Shown one piece after another: positions 55,784 through 63,297 of a stretch of 64,000 bases of DNA. The stretch's first letter is position 1; every line of letters begins with the position of its first letter. A program made the translations under genes and the position numbers. Under the pieces are notes generated by a model that saw only the letters and a program-made list of their open reading frames with translations, made no database searches and was not told where the DNA came from. Source of the stretch: Mycobacterium sp. D16Q14 (GTDB lineage Bacteria > Actinomycetota > Actinomycetes > Mycobacteriales > Mycobacteriaceae); NCBI GenBank assembly GCA_002013415.1, contig MAEX01000005.1:62001-126000 (forward strand). The letters run 5' to 3'.

Positions 55784-56878
55784 CTAACTACCCGGTTGGC
55801 CCGGCCCTTGTCGTAGACGGGTGATGGCCTCGCGTCCACGCTGCTCACCCTGCAGGTCGGGCAGTAGATCGAGGTCGATAGCGGCTGGTGACGGCCCTGC
55901 TGTGAGGGGCGTTTGATCGCCGCGGGAGAGGGCCTCGACGACCGTGCGTTTGAGCAGAGCCAGGGCTATGGGGCCGAGGTCAACATGGTCGACCACCGAG
56001 CCCACCCGGCCGACGGAACGCCCGCCCGCGGCCACCTCGTCACCGGTGGACGGCCGATCGGCGGAGCCATCGAGATGTAGCAACACCAGCACCCGCGGGG
56101 GCTTGCCCAGATTGTGTACCCGCGCCACCGTCTCTTGCCCGCGGTAGCAGCCCTTTTCCAGGTGTACCGCCCGGGGATCGTCGTCGACCGCGATCCACGC
56201 CACCTCATGCGGGATGGTGCGCTCATCGGTATCCAGGGCCAGCCGTGGGCGCGCGGCCGCGATCCGGAGCGCCTCGAACGCCCACAGGCCGGCCAGACGT
56301 ACACCCAGCCGGTCGGCCAGCTCGTCTCCCGGCGGAACCAGGAGGTCGAACGTCGCATCGGGGAGCGGCCACGGCATGCGCCTGATGAGGCCGCCGCCGG
56401 GTAGGGCGACCGCACGGTCGAGTTCGGGCAGAGCTGCGATCCCCAGCTTTCCGGCGAGGTCGGCGGTGTTCGGTCCCATCAAGCTGAAGACCTTCAGATC
56501 GGACGACGAGACCTCTACCTTCGCCCAGAACACCATCTTGGCGAGGAAGTCCTTGAGGGCCCGGCCCCGCCATGGCTCGGTGTCCAGGTAGGTGACGCCA
56601 TCCAGATCGGTTTGGACCCAGTGGTCTTCGACACGTCCTTGGCCGTCGAGGCTGAGGTTCTCCCGCGTTTGACCGTCCTGCAGGTCGGTGACGTGCTGAC
56701 TGGAGATGGTGTGCAACCAACTCAGCCGCTCGGTGCCGGACAGGGCGATGACGGGGCGTGTCGATCGATCGATGAGGACGGCGCCGGTCAGGGCCGCGCG
56801 CTGCTCACCGAGGGGGTCGCCGTAGTGCCACACCGCGCCGGCGTCGGGGTTGCCTTCAGGTACGTAGATGGCCGTCAT
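55784..56878 (-). CDS. ygfZ: Folate-binding YgfZ/GcvT-family protein
   Basis: The 364-residue protein is the YgfZ/IBA57 type of tetrahydrofolate-binding protein, related to the glycine-cleavage T-protein but lacking its enzyme role. The diagnostic motif KGCYxGQE is present as KGCYRGQETVAR near residue 240, with the reactive Cys that YgfZ uses. It supports iron-sulfur cluster assembly or repair in the cytoplasm. It matches Rv0811c by position, from memory, and is divergent from pabC, consistent with a folate theme. Confidence 0.92.
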   Translation of the reverse strand: MTAIYVPEGNPDAGAVWHYGDPLGEQRAALTGAVLIDRSTRPVIALSGTERLSWLHTISSQHVTDLQDGQTRENLSLDGQGRVEDHWVQTDLDGVTYLDTEPWRGRALKDFLAKMVFWAKVEVSSSDLKVFSLMGPNTADLAGKLGIAALPELDRAVALPGGGLIRRMPWPLPDATFDLLVPPGDELADRLGVRLAGLWAFEALRIAAARPRLALDTDERTIPHEVAWIAVDDDPRAVHLEKGCYRGQETVARVHNLGKPPRVLVLLHLDGSADRPSTGDEVAAGGRSVGRVGSVVDHVDLGPIALALLKRTVVEALSRGDQTPLTAGPSPAAIDLDLLPDLQGEQRGREAITRLRQGPGQPGS

Positions 56879-56948
56879 CGGTGCCTAATGTTCTTCACGC
56901 AAGCGGCTCATCACATGTCCAACTGTACGACCGCTAATCTCATTGCCC

Positions 56949-57803
56949 ATGGCGGTAGCGGTGCTGGTCACACTCGACGGTGAAGTGCATGACCCCTCGG
57001 TGCCGCTGTTGTACGCCGACGAGCTTGCCGCAGTTCGCGGAGACGGCGCGTTCGAGACGCTGCTGGTGCGCGGCGGCCTGGTCTGCAAGCTGGACGCGCA
57101 TCTGGATCGGATGGCCGTATCCGCCGCGTCGATGGATCTGGCCGAGCCGGACCGCCCTGTCTGGCGTGCGGCCGTCGAGGTCGGTGTGCGGCAATGGAAC
57201 TCGATATCGGCCGACGATGCGATGCTGCGGCTTGTCTACACCCGCGGTCGTGAAAGTGGTGGGGGCGCAACGGCATATCTGACTGTGGCGCCGGTTCCGG
57301 AACGATCGTTGGTGGCGCGCCGTGACGGAGTCTCGGTCATCACCTTGGATCGCGGACTGCCCGCGCGGCCCGCCGAACCGCTGCCCTGGCTGCTGTCGGG
57401 GGCCAAGACGCTGTCCTACGCGATCAACATGTCCGCCCTGCGATATGCCGAAACTCAAGGGGCTCACGACGTCATCTTCGTCAGTTCGGATGGGTTCGTG
57501 CTTGAGGGCCCGCGGTCGACGGTCATCGTGGATACCGGCGGCGCACTGGTCACCCCGTTCCCCGAACATGGGATCCTGCATGGAACCACACAGCGGGCGC
57601 TCTTCGAGGTGGCCGCGGCCGAGGGCATTCCATGCCGGTACGAGGCCGTGAGACCTGCTGATCTGGTTGCCGCCCAGGATGTTTGGATGTTGGCCAGTAT
57701 CACTCTCGCGGCCCGGGTGCGCACGCTCGACGGTGTCAGCCGTCCCGCGGGGCCGCTGGCGGCGCGGTTGCCCGAGCTGGTCGATAAGGCCATCGCGCGC
57801 TAG
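56949..57803 (+). CDS. pabC: Aminodeoxychorismate lyase / branched-chain aminotransferase-fold protein
   Basis: The 284-residue PLP enzyme of fold type IV begins with a VTLDGEVHDPSVPLLYADEL start and RGDGAFETLLVRGG. The PLP lysine lies in SGAKTLSYAINM, and a GPRSTVIVDTG loop and the HGILHGTTQRALFEVA phosphate-cup segment follow. It should release pyruvate from aminodeoxychorismate to give 4-aminobenzoate for folate. ATG 56949 was preferred to an upstream TTG because the TAATCT box (56935-56940) leaves 8 bases before it, fitting a leaderless or near-leaderless start. It corresponds to Rv0812, from memory. D-amino-acid aminotransferase activity cannot be excluded. Confidence 0.88.
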   Translation: MAVAVLVTLDGEVHDPSVPLLYADELAAVRGDGAFETLLVRGGLVCKLDAHLDRMAVSAASMDLAEPDRPVWRAAVEVGVRQWNSISADDAMLRLVYTRGRESGGGATAYLTVAPVPERSLVARRDGVSVITLDRGLPARPAEPLPWLLSGAKTLSYAINMSALRYAETQGAHDVIFVSSDGFVLEGPRSTVIVDTGGALVTPFPEHGILHGTTQRALFEVAAAEGIPCRYEAVRPADLVAAQDVWMLASITLAARVRTLDGVSRPAGPLAARLPELVDKAIAR

Positions 57804-57870
57804 TTCTGCTCGCCGCAGAATAAATCGGTTGTCGCGCACTCTCTTGCGTCGTACCGTCGTCGGTACACAA

Positions 57871-58037
57871 GGAAGGAGGTGGTCCGACACATTGATTGCT
57901 TATTGGACATGTGAGGTGGCTGCTCGCTAGATGCAGCCATGCGCTGCAGTGGGCAAATCCACCGCAGCCACCCGGCCCCCGAACCCTCGATGAGTCCGAT
58001 CGAGCCGAACGGTTCGGGGGCCGCCCCCTTTCTGGGG
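57871..58037 (+). ncRNA. Candidate structured RNA with micro-ORF
   Basis: The 288-base gap after pabC holds a compact structured region. A perfect Shine-Dalgarno AAGGAGGTG (57873-57881) precedes a micro-ORF. P1 is GGTGGCTGC (57915-57923) with GCAGCCACC (57964-57972). Inside it P2 is TGCAGC/GCTGCA (57932-57937/57943-57948) and P3 is GTGG/CCAC (57949-57952/57959-57962), giving a three-way junction. P4 is GGCCCCCGAACC (57974-57985) with GGTTCGGGGGCC (58011-58022), containing CTCGAT/ATCGAG (57986-57991/57999-58004). A CCCC/GGGG hairpin ends the region. The plus strand is favoured by the ribosome-binding site. I cannot name an RNA family. P4 might also terminate pabC or the convergent gene. Confidence 0.5.
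57892..57930 (+). CDS. Candidate 12-codon micro-ORF in the structured region
   Basis: TTG at 57892, 10 bases after the perfect AAGGAGGTG, opens a frame reading MIAYWTCEVAAR and ending in TAG at 57930. The Trp-Thr-Cys run and the overlap of the last codons with stem P1 resemble a regulatory leader peptide, where ribosome position could open or close P1. A competing frame from GTG 57880 reads MVRHIDCLLDM and ends with TGA at 57915. Neither is proven to be translated. No downstream plus-strand gene lies within 800 bases, which argues against classical attenuation. Confidence 0.35.
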   Translation: MIAYWTCEVAAR

Positions 58038-58091
58038 ACGGCGGGAAAGGCGCGTCGAAGTGCCCGGCTACGAGCGACAGGCGCGGGAGGT

Positions 58092-58709
58092 CTAGCCCGC
58101 GAACCGCGACAACCGTGCCGACAGATGCGGTGTCAGGCCGCCGTCGGCCCCCACCCTCTCCTCGACATAGGCCAGGTCGCCGCCGTCGACGATGCCGTAC
58201 AGACGCTTGGCTCCGCCGATCAGTGCGCCGGACTTGCTCCGGGCCAGCGCATCGGTGACCAACTCCCAGGACGAGGCGTTGCGGGGATGGCCGTAGAACA
58301 GCTCGACAAATCCCGCGGCGTGCGCCAGCACCAGCTCGATGGCCTGTTCTTCGTCTGGATCGTCTGGATCGGGTGCGAACCGCCAGAACCCGCTTTCGCG
58401 CAAGGTCAGCCGCTCGAACTGCCCGTCGACATCCAGCCGCCACGACCGCGAATCCCACGTGAGGTAGTCGCTGCCGTCGTGCGCGACGATGATCTGCTGT
58501 CCGAAGCGGTAGTCGCCGTCGGCATCCCGGCCCTCGCCCTCGCCGCGCCATACCCCGACCAGGGGCAGCAGCGCGAGCATCGCCTCATGCAGGTCTGCGC
58601 CTTCGCGCAGGTTCGCGGTATCGGCGGGGATGGGGAGGTCGTGAAAGGTGGGTAGGTTCCGGCCCACCGATGGCCGCTGCTCGGCGGCGGTCGGATCTGG
58701 TTCCGTCAC
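58092..58709 (-). CDS. Nitrobindin-family haem protein (DUF1794, Rv0813c-like)
   Basis: The 205-residue protein is a bacterial nitrobindin, a ten-stranded beta-barrel related to fatty-acid-binding proteins that holds haem b and reacts with NO or peroxynitrite. The family motif GVWRGEGEG is at residues 52-60, QQIIVAHDG and SGFWRF follow in the barrel, and the C-terminal [10 protein letters not shown] provides the likely proximal haem ligand His195. It is cytoplasmic. The start is GTG at 58709, which overlaps the stop of a small upstream membrane-peptide frame by 4 bases (GTGA). It is convergent with the structured region after pabC. Confidence 0.9.
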   Translation of the reverse strand: MTEPDPTAAEQRPSVGRNLPTFHDLPIPADTANLREGADLHEAMLALLPLVGVWRGEGEGRDADGDYRFGQQIIVAHDGSDYLTWDSRSWRLDVDGQFERLTLRESGFWRFAPDPDDPDEEQAIELVLAHAAGFVELFYGHPRNASSWELVTDALARSKSGALIGGAKRLYGIVDGGDLAYVEERVGADGGLTPHLSARLSRFAG

Positions 58710-58804
58710 GACTCGTCGGTGATCAGCCGGTACAGCGCGTACAGCGCGAACCAGGTGATGACGAGCACCGCGGCCACCAACATGATCTCGAAGAAGAGCA
58801 CCAC
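58706..58804 (-). CDS. Small single-helix membrane protein coupled to nitrobindin
   Basis: On the minus strand, GTG at 58804 opens a 32-residue frame reading [20 protein letters not shown] then [12 protein letters not shown]. It is one continuous hydrophobic helix with an Arg and an acidic tail at the C-terminal end, as in small bitopic membrane proteins. Its stop overlaps the nitrobindin GTG start by 4 bases, the same GTGA coupling used elsewhere in this window. TAAGCT ends 8 bases before the start (minus strand), giving a near-leaderless promoter. A second GTG one codon later is an alternative start. It is below the size most gene finders keep. Confidence 0.65.
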   Translation of the reverse strand: MVLFFEIMLVAAVLVITWFALYALYRLITDES

Positions 58805-58885
58805 GGAATGGGAGCTTACCTGGGATAAAGGTGTGACCCACAACTCGCCGGGTAACGTCGGATCCAGCTACCGCGATGAAGGGGT

Positions 58886-59443
58886 GTGACGATCTTGCCA
58901 AGACGATCGTTATCTGCGTATTTAGCACCTCTTGCAGTGTCTGTTGGGCTTAGCGTGACACCCACAGCGAATGCGCAGCCGCCCGAGTTTCCGGATGTTG
59001 ACTCCTATCCGGCGGTCGATCTGGGGGAGTATCGGGTGATCGGTGCGCACCCGAGCATGTCGGGCTGGGTGTTCAGCACGCCCGGTGGCCTCAGATGCCA
59101 GAGCAACATGATCGCGGATCTGGGCGTCTCGTGTACCGGGCAGATCGTGGGTGCCGGCCAGGGCATGAACTCGGTGACGGTGTCCCTGACGAAGCCGGGA
59201 CTCATCGCACAGTACGACCAGACGCCCGACGATCATCCGTATCCGCTGTTGCCCACCGGATCCAAGATCGCGCCCGGCAATGGCGTGGTCTGTGCGGTTC
59301 TCACCGATGATGCACTGGCCTGCCGGGCCAAGAAACCGGACTCCTGGGCCAAGGACACCCCGGATCCGCCGGACCGGCATTACGGCGAGCACGGGTTTGT
59401 CGTTCAGCCCAGTTTGTCAGGCACGGGCAGCTGGTCCTATTAG
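58886..59443 (+). CDS. Small exported protein, FPD...GSW family, copy C
   Basis: The 185-residue product has a signal peptide ([20 protein letters not shown], cleavage after NANA-like TANA near residue 30). Its mature domain begins [14 protein letters not shown] and ends [17 protein letters not shown], as in the genes at 18917 and 19504. Shared landmarks are [10 protein letters not shown], a central Cys, and [14 protein letters not shown] near the C-terminus: four cysteines likely forming two disulfides. The start is GTG at 58886. Function unknown. It lies 40 kb from the other two members, so the family has spread in this genome. Confidence 0.76.
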   Translation: MTILPRRSLSAYLAPLAVSVGLSVTPTANAQPPEFPDVDSYPAVDLGEYRVIGAHPSMSGWVFSTPGGLRCQSNMIADLGVSCTGQIVGAGQGMNSVTVSLTKPGLIAQYDQTPDDHPYPLLPTGSKIAPGNGVVCAVLTDDALACRAKKPDSWAKDTPDPPDRHYGEHGFVVQPSLSGTGSWSY

Positions 59444-59541
59444 CGCGAGCGTCCGATCTTGGGGGTAAGCCCCCATGACCTTTGGGTGTCCGTCTGGATG
59501 TCAGTGGTTGGCGCACACGCGATGATTGCCGAGTGGGCGTC

Positions 59542-59943
59542 GTGGATAGGAAATCAGCTGTGTGGCAATCAAAGTCAGCGCTCCGGGGAATCGGTGTGGG
59601 TCTTGTCAGCCTCGTGCTCGTGGTGGCGACACCGGATCTCGCATATGCGGGACCCGATAAGCCGACTCCGGTGCCTTCGCCCAACCATGACGGTGAGTGG
59701 CTCGATGGCGGCATGGCGCCCACCGAGGCGCAGCAGCCGCGCGACAGTGCCGGTGGCTGGGTCGACCACCCTGATGGCACCGGGCCGCAGTGCATGGATA
59801 GGGGCGTCATCTGTCGTACGGGAATCTGGTACCCCGACCAGGTTCAAAGTCAGCGCGGTCAACCCGAGTGGGTGCAGCTGCCCGACACCACCGGTCCCGA
59901 ATGTGAGAATCCCGGTGTGGTCTGTGGGAACACGGCGTCGTAG
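59542..59943 (+). CDS. Small exported Cys-rich protein of unknown function
   Basis: The product (133 residues from the GTG at 59542; a GTG at 59533 adds three) has a signal peptide with core IGVGLVSLVLVVATP and cleavage after LAYA. The mature part is Pro- and Gly-rich (KPTPVPSPNHDG). It contains a near-repeat, GTGPQCMDRGVICRTG and TTGPECENPGVVCGNT, each with two cysteines spaced C-Xaa6-C. This suggests an internally duplicated disulfide loop. No family is recognised. A 28-base gap separates it from the convergent response-regulator gene. Confidence 0.65.
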   Translation: MDRKSAVWQSKSALRGIGVGLVSLVLVVATPDLAYAGPDKPTPVPSPNHDGEWLDGGMAPTEAQQPRDSAGGWVDHPDGTGPQCMDRGVICRTGIWYPDQVQSQRGQPEWVQLPDTTGPECENPGVVCGNTAS

Positions 59944-59971
59944 TCGCGACGCACATCGAGCTCGGCCCGCC

Positions 59972-60625
59972 TCAGGTACCTGCCAGAAAGGTGATCACCG
60001 CCAGCACCCGCCGGTGGTATTCATCGGTTTCGGTGAGACTCAGCTTCGTCATTACATTGTGGACGTGCTTTTCGACCGTGCTCTCCGTAATCCACAGCCT
60101 CCGGGCGATGCCGGCATTCGATAAACCCTCGGCCATCACCCCCAGCACCTCGCGTTCGCGCTGGCTCAGGGCGTCAATCGGATGGTCGTTGCGGCGTGTC
60201 ACCACCAGCTCTCTGACCAGTGCCGGGTCCAGTACCGCCGCCCCTCCGGCAACCCGGTTCAGCGCATCGACGAACTCCGCGACATCGCCGATACAGCTCT
60301 TGAGGAGATAGCCCCGCCCGCCTCCCGTGGATACGAGCTCGATCGCGTACTCCGCTTCCACATGTGCGGAAAGGACCAGCACTCCCGTCGCGGGGAATTC
60401 CTTGTGAATTGTCCGGGCGGCCTCGAGTCCTTCTGTGGTGTGCGTCGGCGGCATCCGGATATCCGTGATGACGAGGTCAGGCCGGTGGGCCCTAACCAAA
60501 GCCATCAGGTCGACGGCGTCGCCCGCCTGGCCCACAACCTCGAAATTCGAACGATCGAGAAGGCTGGCGATACCTTCACGAAGGAGTACATCGTCGTCGG
60601 CGATTACCACGCGCGAGGCGGCCAC
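59972..60625 (-). CDS. NarL/LuxR-family response regulator, orphan
   Basis: The 217-residue protein has a receiver domain with the acidic pocket Asp10-Asp12 (IADDD), phospho-acceptor Asp55 in VITDIRMP and Lys in GYLLKS. A C-terminal LuxR HTH follows: LSQREREVLGVMAEGLSNAG, then IARRLWITESTVEKHVHNVM. All key residues are intact, so it should be phosphorylated by a histidine kinase and bind DNA as a dimer. No intact kinase gene is adjacent; only a remnant lies divergently at 60639-60989. The start is GTG at 60625. Its kinase may be encoded elsewhere. Confidence 0.9.
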   Translation of the reverse strand: MAASRVVIADDDVLLREGIASLLDRSNFEVVGQAGDAVDLMALVRAHRPDLVITDIRMPPTHTTEGLEAARTIHKEFPATGVLVLSAHVEAEYAIELVSTGGGRGYLLKSCIGDVAEFVDALNRVAGGAAVLDPALVRELVVTRRNDHPIDALSQREREVLGVMAEGLSNAGIARRLWITESTVEKHVHNVMTKLSLTETDEYHRRVLAVITFLAGT

Positions 60626-60638
60626 AGCGCCAGGGTAG

Positions 60639-60989
60639 CTGCGCAGCCTGCGTCGCTATATTCGAAGAGGCGGGACGTATCTGGGTCCCGGATATCAGGA
60701 AGTTTCCAGACGTGACCCCCACTATCTCAACGCTGCTGCTGGGGCCGGCGAGTCGGTCAACAACGACCGCGGCGCGGCATCACCCAGATTGTGGGGATGG
60801 CTGACGCTGCCCTTCCGGCCGGGCGCACCACTCTCGGCCACGCTCGGAATCCTGGTGGCGGCGGGCTTTCTCGTTTCCGAAACTGTCGCGGCGCTGCTCC
60901 TGCGGCAGATTGCGCCGACCGAACGCATGGGGACCATCTATCTTCTCGGCACGACCAGGTCGCCGACGTGGCCCCTCACTCACAGGTAA
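60639..60989 (+). pseudogene. Decayed histidine-kinase N-terminus (DUF4118-like), remnant
   Basis: A frame divergent from the response regulator reads LWGWLTLPFRPGAPLSATLG followed by a hydrophobic helix (ILVAAGFLVSETVAALLL) and APTERMGTIYLLGTTRSPTW. This resembles the first transmembrane segments of DUF4118-type sensor kinases, where the next helix would begin after the YLLG segment. Here it ends at a stop codon after about 60 residues. No ATG or GTG start lies in frame upstream, and no H-box or ATPase domain follows. I read it as the stump of the partner kinase, but the similarity is short. Confidence 0.4.
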
Positions 60990-61012
60990 TTCTCGGGTAT
61001 TTCTGCCTGTGA
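60980..61012. terminator. 7-bp stem-loop after the kinase remnant
   Basis: TCACAGG (60980-60986) and CCTGTGA (61006-61012) pair around a 19-base loop. The rest of 61013-61335, upstream of the porin gene, shows no convincing gene. It likely holds the porin promoter and a long leader, with GGAGG at 61160-61164. Confidence 0.35.
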
Positions 61013-61335
61013 TTCTGTCCGTATAGGGGGAAACCACACCTGCCTAATGGTGGCAAACCATACCAAATTCCGCGTTTAGTCCCCGTTCACCAAGATTCGA
61101 GGCGGCGTTAACGGCTCTCTAGCTAGATGAGCTCCGTTCAGTTGCGAACAGCTTTGTCAGGAGGAAGCAACGGCTGGAGAAATTGTTGCGGTACCGCATA
61201 ATTCGCAGAAACTTTGGCGTTTTGCCTGTTCAAGGGCGATGGTGCCGATATCAGTCGATAAATGCTCGTAAAAGGCAAGCGGCACCTTTCCGTAAGACAG
61301 AACGGCGATATTCAAGAACCACTCGAAAGGCTCAC

Positions 61336-61992
61336 ATGGCGGGAATGCTTGATCGATTTACGCGCACTGCATGCATTGTGGCGGTGCTCTGCGGTATGGC
61401 AGTGACAGAAGCGCCCGCGGCATTCGCGGAACCGGTGACCATGCTGCCGGAGGACCTGGATCAGGTGACACCGGACGGCTGGCACATTCATCTGAACAGC
61501 TACAACGAGGTCGTCAACTCGATCCCGAACCTCGCCAACGCTACGAACTCCCGTGAGGCCTTCGTCAACCTCTACTCCTCGGCAACCGTCACTGGCGGGC
61601 AGGGCTCGATCCTCGACAGCCTCTTCATCATGGGATACCAGTTGGGCTGTCAATCCGACGTCTCCAGCGGTCTGCAGTTGGGTGGTGCCGTTTCCGGAGG
61701 TGTGAGCGGAACAGGCTCGCTGGGGTCGAGTAACTCCATCGGTGGTTCAGCGGGAGCCGGTGCCACGGGATACGTACAGACGGATCTCGAACCCGGCGTC
61801 ATCGTTGATCTGCCAATGTCGAACATGGCGCTCAATCCGGCGGGCCGGGCGACACTCGATGTGACGAACCTGCATGTCAAGGTGGACGCCTGCGGCGGTG
61901 ACGTCACCATCCGGTCATACGGCTACCTGCGGATCTCCACCACCAACGCTCACTCCTCGTATGCCATCTATGGCGAACCCATCAAGATCTAG
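61336..61992 (+). CDS. MspA-family porin, divergent, with two cysteines
   Basis: The 218-residue product has a signal peptide (TACIVAVLCGMAVTEAPAAFA, cleavage after residue 31). Its mature domain is collinear with MspA: an N-terminal TPDGWHIHLNSYNEVVNSIP strand, the MGYQLGCQSDVSSGLQLGG hairpin, the DLEPGVIVDLP segment, and the C-terminal SYAIYGEPIKI, where MspA ends TTYGEPWNMN. MspA forms octameric pores in the mycobacterial outer membrane. A Gly/Ser-rich loop (119-143) and two cysteines (105 and 186), absent from MspA as I recall it, are unusual. The ATG at 61336 has a GAAAGG ribosome-binding site. It heads a cluster with two paralogous exported proteins. Confidence 0.82.
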   Translation: MAGMLDRFTRTACIVAVLCGMAVTEAPAAFAEPVTMLPEDLDQVTPDGWHIHLNSYNEVVNSIPNLANATNSREAFVNLYSSATVTGGQGSILDSLFIMGYQLGCQSDVSSGLQLGGAVSGGVSGTGSLGSSNSIGGSAGAGATGYVQTDLEPGVIVDLPMSNMALNPAGRATLDVTNLHVKVDACGGDVTIRSYGYLRISTTNAHSSYAIYGEPIKI

Positions 61993-62010
61993 ACGAGGAC
62001 GGTCATCCGA

Positions 62011-62589
62011 ATGACATCACGTATCAGTAAGGGCACGGGACTGCTCGTCGCTCTCCTTTGCGCGGGTCTTGTCATGTCGCCGATCGCAGGCGCCGCCCCG
62101 TCGCCACCCATCCCTCCGGGGCCGCCGCCGGGGTACGACGGGCTCCCGTACCACAACATGCCGGGCCGGATCGGCCATCAACCCGGCGCCTACACTTACA
62201 TCCTCGGCTTCTGGATGCGGCCACGCCGAGTCCTTGACGCAGCCGGTGCCAGCGCCATGAGCAATACCGACTCGGCGTCGGCCGAGTACGGAATGCCCGG
62301 CTCGGAACTCGGTGTCGAACCGCTGCGCAACTCGACACTGGGAGTCGCGCCAGGTGTGCGGCCGGAATCGCCGATGGACTCGATCGGTGTGCCCGATCCG
62401 TCCGCCGGTGTGGTGCCAGGCGCCAGCATGGCGGACGGTGCCCCGGGTGGCCTGGAAGACCCCGTCCCGGGCACGCGTCAACCACCACCCACCGCCGACA
62501 GCGAGTCGGTCCAGCCGAAGGACAACGGAACCATCGCGCCCGGCTCACTCAACAGTGGACCGGACCTCGGCCCCGCCACATCGCACTGA
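62011..62589 (+). CDS. Exported protein, paralogue of 62630-63199 gene
   Basis: I do not recognise a named family. The 192-residue product has a signal peptide (GLLVALLCAGLVMSPIAGA), then a Pro-rich stretch (SPPIPPGPPPGYDG). The core RIGHQPGAYTY and RRVLDAAGASAMSNTDSAS lead into a GMPGSELGV block, and the tail is long, acidic and probably disordered. The core is shared with the next gene. It starts 18 bases after the porin stop and is surely co-transcribed. No cysteines remain in the mature chain. It may bind the porin or the outer membrane from the periplasm. Confidence 0.72.
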   Translation: MTSRISKGTGLLVALLCAGLVMSPIAGAAPSPPIPPGPPPGYDGLPYHNMPGRIGHQPGAYTYILGFWMRPRRVLDAAGASAMSNTDSASAEYGMPGSELGVEPLRNSTLGVAPGVRPESPMDSIGVPDPSAGVVPGASMADGAPGGLEDPVPGTRQPPPTADSESVQPKDNGTIAPGSLNSGPDLGPATSH

Positions 62590-62629
62590 ATTGCCCTGCA
62601 CCGCAATCCAACATGAGGGATCTGACAGT

Positions 62630-63199
62630 ATGAGAGCTCGCATCCGCCAAGTCGGCGTCGTCGCGGCGGTCGTGGTCGCCGGCGTACTCGGTGCGCCCAT
62701 CGCCGCAGCCGACCCGTCTGTTCCGGGAGACCCGACCGGGCAGATCTACACGCCGCCTGGGTACATCGGCTATTACCCCGGTGTCTACGGGTTGCAGTCC
62801 ATTTGGTCGTTGACTCCGCCACCGCGGGTCCGCGATGCCGGTGGCACCCGGGCCATGACCAATGCCGACCCCGTGTCGTCCCACGTCGGCATGCCCGGCG
62901 ATCGGCTGGGCGTGCAGCTGAAGCACGTGACGGTCAAGCCGCATGAAGCCGGTCCGCTCGGTCAGGTGTTTGGCGCTCGTCCGTCGTCGCCCATGCAGCG
63001 GACCGACGCGCCGGAGGCCGCCGGAGGTACCGCGCCGGGGGCGACGGCCGCCACTGGCCGACAGAACATCCCTACCGGGCAGCCCCTCGGACTGGAGAAT
63101 CCGGCTCCTACAGGGGCCGCACCGGATACGCCCATGCCTGGTCTGGAGGCGCGTCAACCGGCTCGGAGCGGGGTGGCCGCACCGGATACGGCGAACTGA
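62630..63199 (+). CDS. Exported protein, paralogue of 62011-62589 gene
   Basis: The 189-residue product has a signal peptide (VGVVAAVVVAGVLGAPIAAA). Its mature core, GYIGYYPGVYGLQSIWSL then RVRDAGGTRAMTNADPVSS and GMPGDRLGV, is aligned with the previous gene. The tail is Pro/Gly/Ala-rich and low in complexity. The ATG has a GAGGGA ribosome-binding site 10 bases upstream. With the porin and its sister it forms a three-gene exported cassette ending at a very strong terminator (63226-63273). Function unknown. Confidence 0.72.
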   Translation: MRARIRQVGVVAAVVVAGVLGAPIAAADPSVPGDPTGQIYTPPGYIGYYPGVYGLQSIWSLTPPPRVRDAGGTRAMTNADPVSSHVGMPGDRLGVQLKHVTVKPHEAGPLGQVFGARPSSPMQRTDAPEAAGGTAPGATAATGRQNIPTGQPLGLENPAPTGAAPDTPMPGLEARQPARSGVAAPDTAN

Positions 63200-63225
63200 A
63201 CTCCCGCGGCGCCTAGTGACGCGAA

Positions 63226-63273
63226 AAGGCACTCAGGTACGTGATTCGGGCTGAATACGTACCTGAGTGCCTT
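63226..63273. terminator. Perfect 17-bp bidirectional terminator
   Basis: AAGGCACTCAGGTACGT (63226-63242) pairs perfectly with ACGTACCTGAGTGCCTT (63257-63273) around a 14-base loop, with A-rich and T-ended flanks on both sides. It separates the porin cassette from the convergent sulfurtransferase operon. Confidence 0.78.
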
Positions 63274-63297
63274 ATCGAGATAGAGCGAAAGAAGAGG

